Shown: positions 1 to 12,727, numbered from the stretch's first letter. The stretch is DNA of 64,000 nt from Varroa destructor (GCF_002443255.2 NW_019211454.1:5551858-5615857); one strand, 5' to 3'. The notes: generated by a model not told the origin, from the letters alone. Program-made: numbers and translations.

Positions 1-114
1 AAAAGTGAACCCAGCAAGGATTTAAACGTATGGCCTAGAGCAGATGATCTAGCCTCTATTGAAGGCTGGAATTTGGATGGTGTGGCGGTACGTCACTACG
101 ATTGGGACAAACAA
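1..114 (+). CDS. Candidate partial coding exon cut by the window edge
   Basis: Only frame 1 is open; the other two frames stop within the first 25 bases. The translation has 38 residues, runs from KSEPSKDLNVWPRADDL to RHYDWDKQ, and has no cysteine. It is rich in Asp, Trp and charged residues, unlike the Cys/His/Ser-heavy noise seen in most frames here. It ends in phase 0 at a GTACGT donor (115-120). A second GTACGT at 88-93 is also in phase 0, and without splicing the frame runs on to TAG at 148-150. I do not recognise the protein family. The next phase-0 acceptor that stays open is at 1233. The exon is either an internal exon of a gene starting left of the window or the end of one. The strand rests on the donor and the open frame only. 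Confidence 0.35.
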
Positions 115-1232
115 GTACGTTTGCCTGTAGACTTGTTGCTTTTCTTCTAGCATAAACTTCTACTGCGTAGACGCTTTCATTGGTGAATTGATAGAAATAT
201 TAAGGGTTGAAGGCTTCATCGTTTTGCCCATTGGTAATATTAATTTTAATTAGGGAGTAAAGAAGCAAAGAAATCAGCTTGAGCCATTGTATTCGTTCTG
301 TTCCTGTGATGCCTTGAATGCATTCATCGAGTCCGACTTTTTGAAATCTATGAAGCATATTTTATATTATAATGATCATGGCAATTTAACTTGTGCTTTT
401 ATAGATTACTTCTATTCCAATTTTACGCCTGCGGTCAGGAAGGAAGACAAAAGCTAGACTGCCTGATCGACCCTTGTCGTCTTTTCTTAAACTGACATTC
501 ACAGTAAACGTACCTATACATTATATGGAGTATTGCGCTAGAAATCATGCTGCCTCCATTTGTGAATTGACTAATATAACACGGGTGTTATCTATGCTTT
601 CGAAAAAACTAGTCGATAAGTAGTATTGACATATCTAAAGCACCACGCTATCTTCTCCACCTACTCTAATCACAGATAAATTGCCTTTAGCATTTTTACA
701 GTCGTAAAAACAGTTTGTATGGCTGCACGACAATTTCGTTCGTGTGGACTACCACTAGCTGCAATTGAATGACAAAAGAAATTGAACGGAACGGTATGAG
801 GCGTCGATTGCGCGTGAGCTATTCATTCAATGCAGCGAAAACGTTGTTGTCGATTCGTGTTAGACGGCAAAACTCTGTGCACGCTTCTGATGTGCGTCTT
901 GGCAGCGATGCGTCAGAGCACATGATAACCTGACCCGACGTGGCTCTTTGCGGGGACCCTTTAAGAGAACGCGACGCTTTGTGGACCCTACGTTACGCAA
1001 GTGTCTGATGCCTCGTCAAGTGTACTGCGTTTACTCGACTTTACTTGTTCGAAATAAAGTAAGTCACCTAATCACAGAAAATAGATCGCGTTAATACAAA
1101 GCAATTGGATTACGAGCGCTGACCGAGTTCTTTTGAAAATGTAAAAGAGCAGAAGATTTGGTTTTGATGAGGGTGTGAAACCTAAATTAACTAGACTCTG
1201 GGTCCCATTGAGGAAACTTTTTTCTTTTACAG
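115..1232 (+). other. Candidate intron of 1118 bases
   Basis: The stretch starts GTACGT and ends in a very strong pyrimidine tract plus ACAG. In between, the part from about 720 to 960 is richer in G+C and holds a 45-codon ATG frame (796-933) with no cysteine; I cannot assign it. Nothing else coding-like was seen. Confidence 0.25.
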
Positions 1233-1373
1233 ACAAGAACCATATTTACTTTAGATGCACGGCTAAGGTATTTGCTTGGTGGTATAAGAGTCTCGCCCAC
1301 TAAAACCAGGACTGCTTTATACGCCGTTCCTGAAAAGATCGGTTATGAACGAATATATTTAGACCCATTTTAA
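1233..1373 (+). CDS. Candidate terminal exon following the exon at 1-114
   Basis: The acceptor is among the strongest in the window: a run of pyrimidines from about 1217 ending TTTTACAG at 1232. Read in phase 0 it stays open for 46 codons (starting TRTIFTLDARLRYLLGG, ending ERIYLDPF) to TAA at 1371-1373. This matches the phase-0 end of the 1-114 segment, so joined they would form a C-terminal tail with no cysteine. A second frame from the same acceptor is also open for about 22 codons, and a weak donor (GTATTT) occurs at about 1267, so the frame choice is uncertain. No AATAAA was seen soon after the stop. The family is not recognised. Confidence 0.25.
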   Translation, partial: TRTIFTLDARLRYLLGGIRVSPTKTRTALYAVPEKIGYERIYLDPF

Positions 1374-4300
1374 TGGTTGCTTTGCAAATGATGCTGGAGC
1401 CGAGGCGGCTTCTTGTTCTTCACTGATTAGGCGTATAGCTAACTGGGCCTTTCAAGGCGGAGCAAATTGCGTTAAGCAATTTCCTACTCCTCGGAAACAC
1501 TTGTTTCTTACTGGTATACATGCAGAGAATGAAACATTAATGCTTTACTTTGATTGGTGACATCGTTTGAAGTTTGAATGGAAAAGTTGATGTCTCTGTT
1601 CCGGTAACTTAGCTCACTGCTTTTCCGATATAGAAATATGAAAAGAAGAAATTGGTGATATCAAAAGGCTCCTATAGAAACCGTATTTTTTATTAATACA
1701 CTATGCACAGCAGTAAAAAAAAAACTCAATCTTAATTCTCAACGCATTCGCGACGCATGAAATGCTTTTACGTTAACGCGAAGTCTCTGATCAAAATTGG
1801 CGTGAGGTAAGCTGTGCATCTATACGCAGTCTCCAGGGACGCTGACATTGTGTTTGGCTAAGACTTTGTTATGTTTTGTTATGTTGATTAAAGATTTAAT
1901 TTAACTACAACTTTCCTGCATTGGCTGCGCGTTGAAGCGATTTGAAAGGAAGCTCTACACATTCTTTCAAAGCCGCCAAACGACGTGTGACCCTGTGTAA
2001 GTGAACTTTAAATACGCCCAACGAGTTTGTCTTGACATCTTGAACATAAAAGTTTTTCCTTTGTCCTTGTCCACTCATTGAAGACGGGCACTATAGTATT
2101 GTCAGCACAAAAATAAACGTTATTTTTGTAATTAGTTATAGAGAAGTTATGTGAAAAAGGCTGTAACTGCTGACAATACGAATGAGCTTTGCATAGATTT
2201 GCGTGTAATTAGCAGCTATACTTATTTTTCTTAGTGCAATAATTTGGATCATGGATTCAGCTGTTAACCAGTAACAATGAAGTGAAGCCGATAGAAACGA
2301 TACAGTATCTAAAGCTGCAATTGTTCGATGACACGTAAGGACCAGATCAATTCGTCCCAGCCAGAGTCTAAGTAACACTGACCTATTATACGATGGCTTC
2401 CTTTGATTATCTATATCAATCTAATATTTTATGATATCAAGGCTTTAGCATTACATGAAAATGAAATTCGAATTATCCGCCATGGAAGTAAAAGGAAAGC
2501 TGTAGAGGATTTGCCTTGGCGGGACCACAGGTTCCTACGCCGATATAATCACCGTGATAAATCGCCGCAAATTCAAGAACATGTGTTATATACGACTCAA
2601 AAAATGTCAAGTATTTAGCTTGATTTTTATAAGCACAAATTGTTCCATTAAAAATATGTTGTATAGGTTTTACCTGAGATACTAAAAGCACGCGTCATAC
2701 ACGCGTGGTGTATCCCCGGCGTTAGTTTAATCAGCATACCAGCCTTATATAATAAATTAATGTCTTGCTTTTCATACAAGAATAAAGCATACCGGAACAA
2801 TCTAATTGTTAAACGTTACGAAAGTAAAAATATACATAGAAAATGATTATCCGTTGTTCATAACCGCATAACTTCACCTTAGGTATTCCATATATGTGCA
2901 AATATCCTTTTAGGATCTTAAATTTTAACGGGACGGCATCGGGTAATTGACTTGTCAGAAGAACACGCGTTTTGCTGCATTTCCAAACGACGAAATTTGG
3001 TCACCTTCTCATTATTAACTATAACAGTATGGCAAATATAATGTGTCCCGGAAATATATTTTGTAATGTGCGCTATGGAGATGGTAGGCCTGTCAACAGT
3101 TTTATTGTTGTTCCATGCATAACATGCAGATATCATCAGCAACCTAATAAGCTTTGCTGAAAAACGCCGATCGAGTGAAAAATCGTCTGCAGTATTTGTA
3201 AACAAATTTGATGGCCTCCGTGCATGTGGAGTCAGTCAATGCCTACTACAAACATGTGATTAGTGGTTTCCATTGTAACTTGTTTATTGATTAAGAGATG
3301 TTGGCTTTAAACTTTTAACGTAAGTACAATTTTTATTAGTCGTACTACGCTATACCATTTAACGTAATGGATGTTATACGGGCAGTTAAGCAGATTTCCA
3401 GTAATGTGACAAACTCGTATAGCAATGGGGTTTTTATGCGCTTGCAATAAATAGTACCTCAACCACCAAGGTCGTTATTTCCTCACTTGAAAATGCAACT
3501 TGATCTATTAATTAATGTTTTTATTCGTTGGAAGCTAGGGTCTTATAGGAAGTTCCTCTCGAGACGGCATGCTCTGGATGGCCGATGTGTGCCTCTTTGA
3601 GTGTGTTGCCATAATGATAATAAACATACAGCCTATGCTGATTCAACCTTCAGCGCACCAAATGGTTACCATAGCATATAGTAGACAGTGTTCTATAGCA
3701 GCGTTAGGAAAATGCAAACTCAGCAAAGAAACTCAGTAAAATGTGTCTTGTTTAGACCCGTCGGAAAAGTCTTTACTGCGTTTATTAAGAAAGTGTTTTG
3801 GAACACCTGCCCATATAGTAGATTATTAGTTAGACCATACAGCAAAGTTGTTAAAAAAAGCAGTTCCTTTCAAAAAGTTAGTCAAACGAACAATGCTCGA
3901 CATAACATGTAGTGTATTATATTATTTATGAGAAGGCGTATCTTTATTACGACTGCGTCAAAAAGATCACAGTTGCTTATTTCATGTAAGAAACAATGTT
4001 GGCCCATTTATATTCTATATATGTTACATCGTATATTTTACGGTATCCTTTGCGACGTTAACTATGCCTGTCCTTTTTATATTTCATTTTTCCCTCATAT
4101 AATATATATATATATTATGAGGAAAATTATTATAGTGTATTACATATTGAGTTGTGCGTCAAAATCATAAAATCAATTTTTAGCGACCGGCGTTACATTC
4201 ACAGCGAGCAGTTGGTAAACGAAGTCCGCTTAAAGAAAAGGTTTGTGACTTGATTTCATAGATGCACTACTATGGCCTACAGGATACGATACTTTACCGT

Positions 4301-5167
4301 CAACTATCAGCTTAGTGCTATAGAGTGATTAGATGTAAAACATACGAGCAAAACGCTTAACATCTACTGCTGAGGCAACTAAAACTGAATTATCAAGCAA
4401 ACCAGCGCATAATTGCATGACGTCCTATACAGTTTCTGTTTTCGCTGATACAGAGGGACGTTGTAATACACGAGCAAAGGTTTCAGTACTGTCGTCAGGA
4501 TAAAACTTTAGAATCTTCGCTATTATGCGCTACAGACTGAAACCCACAAATCATTAGCGCATACTGAAGAGCTGCACCATAAAGCATCAACGATGAGAGC
4601 TGCCGAACAAGTTAACGTCTTTAAACAACTTATCGCTATCTACGCGCGTACGGTTACCTTTGTCTATCGATAATTGACACTAGAAAATTCAACGTCTCCT
4701 AGGAAGTTCCTCTCAAAGTGGTTCTTAATGAAGAACGCTAAACTCACCAGAAAATATATTGTTTCAAGTAATTGTTATACTTTCTAAACAATTAACAATC
4801 GCCTATACTGTATTGTATCATGTTGTATGATCATCATAATGTCGCGGTGATGCTTGTATACTACGAAGCTGAATTAAATATATGTCCCTCTACGTGTATG
4901 CTCTGCCGTTGAACATTGCGTGTAATATTTTGCTCTAGCCGATCGCGGTTCATGGCTGATTGAAGAGTTACGGATTTAATGATGAAGAAAGATGATACAA
5001 TTTTTTTTACGTCCAAACGACTCTACGATCCACTACGGTGGAGAAGCTTCGGCTACGGGTTCCTTTGAATATAACAAAGAGACTTTACGATTTTTAACAC
5101 TCACACTGACGTTTGCGTGCTTATTGCTCTAGCGTGACTTACAATACTAACTTCGGTACTATTCTAG
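1374..5167. other. No supported gene; AT-rich non-coding DNA
   Basis: This stretch has short frames only. The 15-base string starting TAGGAAGTTCC occurs near 3547 and again near 4699, each time just after a TAG that could be an acceptor; one shared 15-mer is within chance for 64 kb. A TA-rich inverted repeat lies at 4093-4122. Confidence 0.5.
4093..4122. repeat. TA-rich imperfect palindrome
   Basis: CCTCATA on the left is mirrored by ATGAGG on the right around an (AT)n core. It could extrude as a cruciform; more likely it is simple microsatellite drift. Confidence 0.6.
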
Positions 5168-5320
5168 GTCAATCTGTATCGTGATTTCGTAGCCATTTCT
5201 GCCGGGAGCCAGCCGTCTGAAGTAATGCTTAACGGCTATACCACCGGACGTAAAATTCGAAACCCAAAGATCAGCCTGCCTCATGACATCCTGTCAGATC
5301 TAAGAAGGATCTATATGTAA
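5168..5320 (+). CDS. Candidate terminal coding exon, 50 codons
   Basis: The frame begins exactly at a good acceptor (TATTCTAG, 5160-5167); the TAG of the acceptor is itself the in-frame stop that bounds the frame. It reads VNLYRDFVAISAGSQPSEV near the start and SLPHDILSDLRRIYM at the end, then TAA (5318-5320). There is no Cys or Trp, and the residue mix looks like real protein. An ATAT|GTAAAT donor at 5317 would allow continuation in phase 2. No upstream exon in the matching phase was located in 1.4-5.1 kb, so the partner could be the 1-114 exon (phase 0) or lie elsewhere. Function unknown. A chance open frame after a chance acceptor cannot be excluded. Confidence 0.28.
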   Translation, partial: VNLYRDFVAISAGSQPSEVMLNGYTTGRKIRNPKISLPHDILSDLRRIYM

Positions 5321-5950
5321 ATGTTCAAAAGTAATAAAAATTTCCTTTTCATTGGTATTGACACCAATGATGTTGGTATCCGACTTTCTACTACTTACAG
5401 CGAATTATTTTTGAAAAAAAAACTGTAATAGTCGTGGAAATAATCGATGGTACGACTATGTTTGCTATTTGATCGATGCACAGTATTGTTGAAATGCTCC
5501 AGCTATTGCAATATTTTGAGTCAACGTAGAGCTTTTTCGTCGTGATTGGGTTTATCCTTTCTGTCTAGCTACCTTATTTATTAAGCCCCGCACGCAAACG
5601 TCTAATAGGTATGATCGGTCTGTAAATCCAACATTCTATCTAATAAAGCCGCATGTATGAAATCGATTTTCATATATGAATACACATCGATCAATTCATT
5701 CTGTAACAATCAGTTGCCGTATTAAACAATTTCATTGTTTTGTGTTAAGGGTCAGAATTTTATTGATTTTAGCTAGCGCTCTATTAGCTGGTCAACCACT
5801 GCTATAAATGGCGCGACATTTTCGCTTGGATTTTCATCCTTGTTATAACATATTCGCAATGTATCTCTCGTTTTGGTATTACCTGTTTTATAAATTCAGA
5901 TTCTGAGGATAGATCGTTGATCCTTTTATAATATTAACGTTGTTTCACAG

Positions 5951-6046
5951 ATCGATAGAATGCGCCTCATAGAAAGCATGGAGAGTACGCTCATTGGGCC
6001 TTTGGGTTACGACTGCCAGCCTGAACACGTCTCGACGAAATATTAG
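5951..6046 (+). CDS. Candidate short terminal exon, 31 codons
   Basis: The acceptor TTGTTTCACAG ends at 5950. The phase-0 frame starts IDRMRLIESMEST and ends CQPEHVSTKY, followed by TAG at 6044-6046. It would be an alternative last exon to 5168-5320, since that frame also ends in a stop. Thirty-one open codons is only about twice the mean for random sequence here, so the case rests on the acceptor and residue mix. No family recognised. Confidence 0.2.
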   Translation: MDRMRLIESMESTLIGPLGYDCQPEHVSTKY

Positions 6047-9000
6047 CATAAATTTTTTTTCAAGCGAATATTTTTTGAACTAGTAATTTACCTCTTTTCA
6101 TTGTTACAGCTCTTCTTTTAGATATAAGTAAACATTTACTTATATCGGAACGTTTCATTATATTAATTTTATGTTTACTGTTCACAGACGTAGGGCAGTG
6201 AGTGTTAGTTGGAAGCACAGCTAAACTTACAACAACGTTTTGTTCACTACATAATTATAGTTGCATACATATCTACAATGAAAGGCGAAATAAATTCAAA
6301 CACATTCAACCGAGCGATTTAATAATGACCGTCCACGAATTTACCCAGCTACGTGAAGCCCAAGTGGTCCGACGGCGAGAGCTTAGTTGACCCAATTAAA
6401 GCGGCATTGTTTAAGATGTTAATTATTACTATCAGTATCTTGTGTGTAAGATGTATTTTATTTATGCCTGCTACGTAAACTGGGAACAATACATAATTTT
6501 GCTTTAAGTAAATGAGATACTAGAAAAACGTTCTATTTACAGGTTTAGCTAACATTTTTACCTTGAAAGTACTGCTAACGTGCTTAAGGACAATAAAGAG
6601 ATATTGTATTCTGTTATTGATAAGTTAGGTTGGGGCAATTTTTTCAGTTTCAATCAAATATATATGACATGGAGCATTGTCGGTAAGCAAAAATCTTTTA
6701 CTTGCCGACTCTATTCTAAGAAATATTTTTACGTTTTGGCTAATTGAATTAGACAATCATATGTTTTGTATATATACTTTGTAGCTTTTTCCTTGTGCGA
6801 ATACTTAGATGACAAGTGTTGTTACTCGCATGCATATCTGCCGTGTATCTATCTACACAGCAATATGAAATATAGGCTCATGTATCATGCTTTTGACATT
6901 TTGTCTTTTGGCTAATCTCTAACGCCTTAATATTATGTTTAATAGATAGACCATTTAATATTTCACACCAAGGATTATCGTTGGCCATGCTCTTCTAGCT
7001 AACGTGAAGTTCGAAACAGAATTGCTGACTTACAGGAAACTTTCGCACTAATTCTTAAAGACGCCTTCTAACGCGAGGCGTAGACGGCAGAACTGTTTTT
7101 GATTGGTCGCATTCGAAACCTTACGTCGCCTAAAAAAACTACGATAGTATATGCTATGGCCATTATCTGTCCATAGTACATAAGTGTTAGTCACAGCTGA
7201 GGGACTTCGTTTTCATCTGTGTGGCGAACCATTAATGGCGCATTTGGGCATCTTAGCTCGAAAGAAAGCTCCCAACGGACGTGTCCAGGATAGTTCTAGA
7301 TGCATTAGCTCATACGTCGTTACGTTCGGATTTGAGACCAGTACCGCATCCCAGAGTTAAGATACAAGCACCGCTGTTATCGCCTAGCATTTCTGTGCTG
7401 AAAGGTTTGTCTACATCTAAGGGCAACTGAGGTTCAGGCTGCATTCGTAATATCTTACTAACCATACATCGGGAAGCTGCACTAAATGACATGGGCTATT
7501 CGTAGATTGACATTGTTGAGAATCGCAATTTTCTCGGTTTGCCTATAGTAAGATTTATCCCGCAGCGACGCTTGGCCTAACCATTTAATTTCTTGGCGTA
7601 GCAAACTGCTCAAATGGCGTACTGCAGACGACTAACGAGGCTTCACTCCATCGTGTATTCTACCGATGGGTTGATATTACTAATCACCATGAAATAGTCT
7701 ATTAATGACTTCGAGAATTGTATCATACGTGAGAGACCATATTTGTAGTTACATGGTGGTGTAGGTATTATTTTCCAAACATCATTGTTTATCGTCTACA
7801 TGGAAGCGCAGTACCATAGGGTTGTGCTAGAGACGATGCATTCTCGGGAAGATTTAATGCGTCAATCAGCCCATTCTCAGGTTGTTGATTACCTGTCACG
7901 ACCTGTTATAACAAATGGCCTGCGCGTAAACAGTCTCTTTTATACCGAATGACATTTTGCAGACGGGTTCCACATGGTAACCAAAGGTTTGAAACCGTCC
8001 GACGTTTGCAGACGACTATTGGCATCGAGTTGGCGGATGACCTGTAAGAATTTCGTCCGATGCACCAAATACCTTTTAGGTTATTGCCTATGCTTGGCTT
8101 ACGTTACTGAAATGATGCTTTGTATCTGCTAAAGGTAAACACACTTTACTAGTGAGAGAACTTTTTCTGGTAGTATAGTTAGAGTTGAGCGATGCTGCGG
8201 AATGAAAGCTCTTACTAGCTCGCATGCCGCTCAATGAGTCAGAAAGTTATTGCCTTCGAAACACTATTGTTCAGGCTTTTAATTAATTATAATAGCCCCA
8301 ACGGTCCCTGTTTCAAGCCGTATGACCGTGTCGCATGACCTGTGTGAATAAAAACGTGATCGAACAACGAACGAATGCAATTTCATACAACTTTTCTGAG
8401 AGGGTAGTTGCTATCATGCCTTAATACATTGCCCCGTCTAAGCATTTATTCGGTCAGGTTTTTTTATTACTCATTTAAAGATTAATCTCTTCTAATTGTC
8501 ATCACATATCACACACTGATCTATCGAAGATAGTTCAGTGAACTTCTACACTGAAATTCGCTTTATGACACGTTCACTACAGGCAATGTACATGTTTAGA
8601 GTCGACTTGTACTGATTTTAAAATCAAAAAACACTTTCAGCACTTCGTACTGTACTTAATTGGACATCGGTCAATCTGTCGCTTACGCCAATTCGAATGG
8701 ACAAAAACAGACTGTAGTTAATTTTGTTAATTGATAATAATAGTAAGTTTAGTTAAATTGATAATCTATCTAAGCGAAATAAATTATCGTACATTTGGTA
8801 CGCCGACTCCAAAACCGGCTTTGCTTACCTGCAACCATACCTGACTCATAGTAAGAAACTGTGTTAAATAGATTTATTACTAAAAGATTTTCTCTAAACA
8901 ATGAAACCTACAAGGTTCATTGCCTATGCTTGATCTAAGCAATAGCTACGCTTTAAGAACTGCCCGCACATTCTCTCTCATATCATTTTACCCTCTCCAA

Positions 9001-9501
9001 CCAAACATTTAAATCGCCTAGTAAGTGAACGATTTGCTATTTATCTGTACATAGTGACATAGTGAAATTGGCGTAACCATGACGAAGCGTATGGCGGCTT
9101 GTCACGAAAAGGCGCTGTATCATCAAGGAAAAGTTGAAAGATGATTTCATTAATGACAACCTATTTCGTGTTCTTCATTGCCCGGGTTTATGTTGCTATA
9201 CAAGGCGGTACCGATGCTTTAATTGTCCTCTCTACGTAGCCGAACAAGTGCACTCCACGCCAACATTACTGAGAATCGTCTACATCGACATGAACGTCTG
9301 TGCAAGAATACGTATTCGACTGTTTCAGCCTGTTCCTCGAAGCCGCCAGCCCTCTATTTTATACAAAGTCCTCTTCCAGATCTGCGTACCGCTTCACTGT
9401 TCCCTATAAAGTCTAATCAACTAAGGGCATTCTTGTTTGGCTACTGCCAACAGCTGCTTTTCATTAAAAATCAAAGTTAAAGCTGATCGAGGCATGCAAA
9501 A
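6047..9501. other. No supported gene; one near-palindrome and one repeated 19-mer
   Basis: A 12+2+12 palindrome lies at 6121-6146 (listed separately). The string ATTGCCTATGCTTG, with AGGTT just before it, occurs near 8081 and again near 8911 with one base inserted. On the minus strand a short ATG segment at about 8847-8827 leads into a good GTAAGC donor, but it is too short to call. Confidence 0.5.
6121..6146. repeat. Near-perfect palindrome, 12-bp arms, 2-base spacer
   Basis: GATATAAGTAAA at 6121-6132 is exactly mirrored at 6135-6146 around CA. No matching second copy was seen in the window. It could be a protein-binding dyad or a small hairpin. Confidence 0.9.
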
Positions 9502-9660
9502 ATGCCGATCTGCGACTGGCTTCTGGATCGCTGGCGGAAACAAGAGCCGATACATTTTTCATGGTGGTTGACTCTACGCTGTCGGAGTGACGTGGATCTG
9601 CCGACGGTGGGCCCGCTTGAACACAGCGGACAAACGCCCTTCAACGTTTTATTCAGCAAC
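9502..9660 (+). CDS. Candidate first coding exon, Trp-rich, donor GTAAGA
   Basis: The ATG at 9502 opens a frame in a locally GC-richer patch. It reads MPICDWLLDRWRKQEP at the start and PLEHSGQTPFNVLFSN before a GTAAGA donor at 9661, in phase 0 (53 codons). Without splicing the frame runs on to TAG at 9781. Four Trp in 53 residues is unusual. The opposite strand is open over the same segment, with a CPLC-like pair, so one of the two is a shadow. No known domain is recognised and no matching downstream exon was found nearby. Confidence 0.18.
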
Positions 9661-12054
9661 GTAAGACATGTGTTTGTTATGCTGCAGCTTTACTTCCGCA
9701 TCGCCACGATAATAAACGCTCGTTCCAGTTCGAATGATAACAAGTATCAGTATAAGTACTTAGGCATGACACCTAGTACCTAGGCGACGCAGCCGGTGAG
9801 GCTTTGCTTCGAATGTATTGCGCAACTGTAACACGCATCGCTACGTGTGTCTCTTTGGCTTTGCATTGATAGAATTTTGTCCTCCTTTATAGCAGCGTCT
9901 TAAAAGTCCCAAGAGCTCCGAGATTCGACTACGAAAAAACTTTGAAGACCTTAGCATGCACATATACAAAACTTTTGTCAATAGAAAAATCGCTCAATAA
10001 ACTAATAAATATCTAGATTTGTTCATTCGAATCCCGCGAAACGCACAAACGAGCAGAATCAGCGACTGCGCTTATTGGATACGTTAAGTAAAATTTGCTG
10101 CCTCGTCGCACTTCTCTCATTTCCAATGCGAATTACCTTCACAGCAGTCACTCAGTTCGATGATTAACCTACTAACATGCTAATAATTTCGGCCGAATGG
10201 CTGCGTTTTATTTTTTATTCTTACCGTGGCGAGCCTTGGTCCCGCCATCATGGATGTCATAATTCGATGATTTTCTTGTACAGCTGTCAACTTCCGGTCG
10301 TTCGCAGTTGCCCCTAACTAAAGTTGGATTATACGTGTTCACTAGTTCCTTTCAAGTAACGCTCAGCGTCGTATCGCTCTAGCTGCAAAAAATATTACTA
10401 GCATATTATTAGTAACTACAGCATCCGCGAACAAAAAAATCTAAACAAACTACATAAAAGCGGACTGTCTTGGATCCGCAGCATTGTAACTACACAAAAA
10501 TGCCGTACATGCCATATGGAGCCCATGTAGGACACCGCGGATAATTAGAACTGGCATTGATTTGTTTTTCGCTGAGACCTAGCCGGTTCACAGCACTTAC
10601 TTCTAACTTACGATAGTAGACGTCTAACTGGCAGTGATGTTTACTCTAATGGAAATTATGCTGCAGAATTCGACGACAAGTTTTTCGTACTCCGACAGTG
10701 GGTAAGATTTTCCATTTGAGAGGTGCAGCTAAACGCCGCAATTGCTACACAGTTTTTTGGTCCTCCGTAAATGTTGCGTGGAGTCGACAGTAAAAATGGC
10801 TATTACTATTGGAACTGTTGGCGCGAAATATTTCCATGGGAACGACTTAAAAATATCCACACAAACAGGATCACAGGGACAAGCGATACCTGCAACAATT
10901 TTCGAGCCCGATACTTATTAAATAGCTTGTTGACTACTACGGTACCACTTGTATATCTATAGGATGTAAAACCTAAAATGTTTGTATATATTTTTTCTTT
11001 AAGCTTATGATTCTAAATTATAAATATATATTTTTACTCTGACAAGAATCTCGTGCATGAAACGCCCGAAGCGTTGTTCCCCTACTTTGTCGACCCGGAG
11101 GGGTGTTTCAAACGATAAAACGACCCACTTGTGTTCATAGACAAGTTGTATCTGGGTTCATGAAGCAAGAGAGTGGATAGTGCGCAAACTCATACAAAAT
11201 ACGAGCTGAATATGGCTCATAACTCTCTCTTATGAAAAACCGAAGTTGATCCCAGCGTATCTGAGCATTGATTAATAGCAGTTTTTGTAAATTTTATCGC
11301 TATAAGAGATTGGTTTTGTATCATCGAATTAATCTGGATTCGCCGATAATGGGGTTCATTCGAGACTAGTGGAGACAGTTTCTATCAGTTTTTAACTACA
11401 AATATGACCTGAATCGCTGCCGCGTTCCAGTTGGACTTTCAAGTCATCGCGTCCACAAGTAACTCTAGAGCTTCGATGCTTCGGGATTTGCTCCGGGGGA
11501 TTCATCTCGTCAATTTATTTGAAAATAAGATTCGTATTTTGAAGGGGATGATACTTTGAAAAAAAAATACCTTCCTTCCGCAGCAACTTAATTACATTAG
11601 TTGTTCAATTAGTGTTTTTACATTTTCTCTAACACTTCGCGTTCGGACGAACACATTAAAAACAGATTCTGAAACGGGACCTAAAATCACTCTCCGGATA
11701 AGTGCAAGCATGTTTTTAATATCTAATTGAACTGGCAGAAAGGACTTAGATCTGAAGCCGTCATTTAACTCGGACACATTAGCATTTAATGAGGCTTCTA
11801 TTTAACAGACAGTTCTCCTCGACCCCTCCTCAAATATGATTTCCGTTAGCTGAAGAGAGCATTTAGCTTCTTGGATAGTTTCCTTACTGCTACCGCAAAG
11901 ACCTTGCTCTTCGTCAACAAGCTAGAAGTGCAGTCTCCTAGTATTAATAGGACGTACGCAATTTAAAGATGTAGAGAACTTAGGAATAGAAAATTGTTAA
12001 AAATTGTCAAAAAACCGAGTCGCAAATGATAATCGAAAAGCGGAACTTGGAAAT
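9661..12054. other. No supported gene
   Basis: AT-rich sequence with only short frames. A B-box-like CATTCGAATCCCG near 10028 has no A box upstream, so it is not called as a tRNA relic. Confidence 0.5.
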
Positions 12055-12112
12055 ATGCAATTCATACGGAACATGCCTCCTGACCCGTTTAAGATGTTTT
12101 CACCAATCCCAG
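12055..12112 (+). CDS. Candidate short exon with a consensus CAG|GTGAGT donor
   Basis: From the ATG at 12055 the frame reads MQFIRNMPPDPFKMFSPIP and ends in phase 1 at CCCAG|GTGAGT (donor at 12113), one of the best donor matches in the window. The frame is open upstream for about 20 more codons (ANDNRKAELGN before the Met), so it could instead be an internal exon, but no good acceptor was seen. The phase-1 end is compatible with the acceptor at 20473. Family unknown. Confidence 0.2.
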
Positions 12113-12727
12113 GTGAGTAAAAGATTTCTGCTGTCCATGACCACACTAGATTGGAGTATACAGACGGTTATCTCTAATACAGGATAGAATGCTAGAAATT
12201 AGTGCTCATGTCTAGAGAAATACAATTGTTCTATTGATTTGATCTAAGCATCAATTGTCAAACGAAGAGAGCGAGAAAAAATCTCATAGTAAATAAGCAT
12301 TACAAGTAGCATAACATTCTAGAAAATGTCGGCCTATATTCGACGATTTATAAGTTCTGCAACTTTATTTCGTCTAGTTTTATCGAATATACATCTATCT
12401 AACCGTCAATAAGAACAGCTTAACGAAACCAACGTTACTTTTAGTCGTCGTGGCATAAGAATATCGACAACGTCTGATTTTACCACTACCAGATGTAGTA
12501 AAATTAAAGAGGTACATTTTGACGTTTAATTTTAGATACGCTTGTTATAAATCTGTTTCAAGACTTTTAAACTTAAAAGTAAAACTTTTAACGCCAGTTT
12601 TCGATACCAGTCGACAACAGGACATTTTTTCGTTTCACAAGGTTTACCGCGTTTAACATTTAGTCCTGTCGAAAAATACTGTTTGTAACGGCAGAAGAAA
12701 TCCTCGTGTTTGAGCGCCTATTACAAT

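Noticed and set aside
10021..10040. B-box-like CATTCGAATCCCG
   Set aside because: No A box upstream; isolated 10-base matches are expected by chance.
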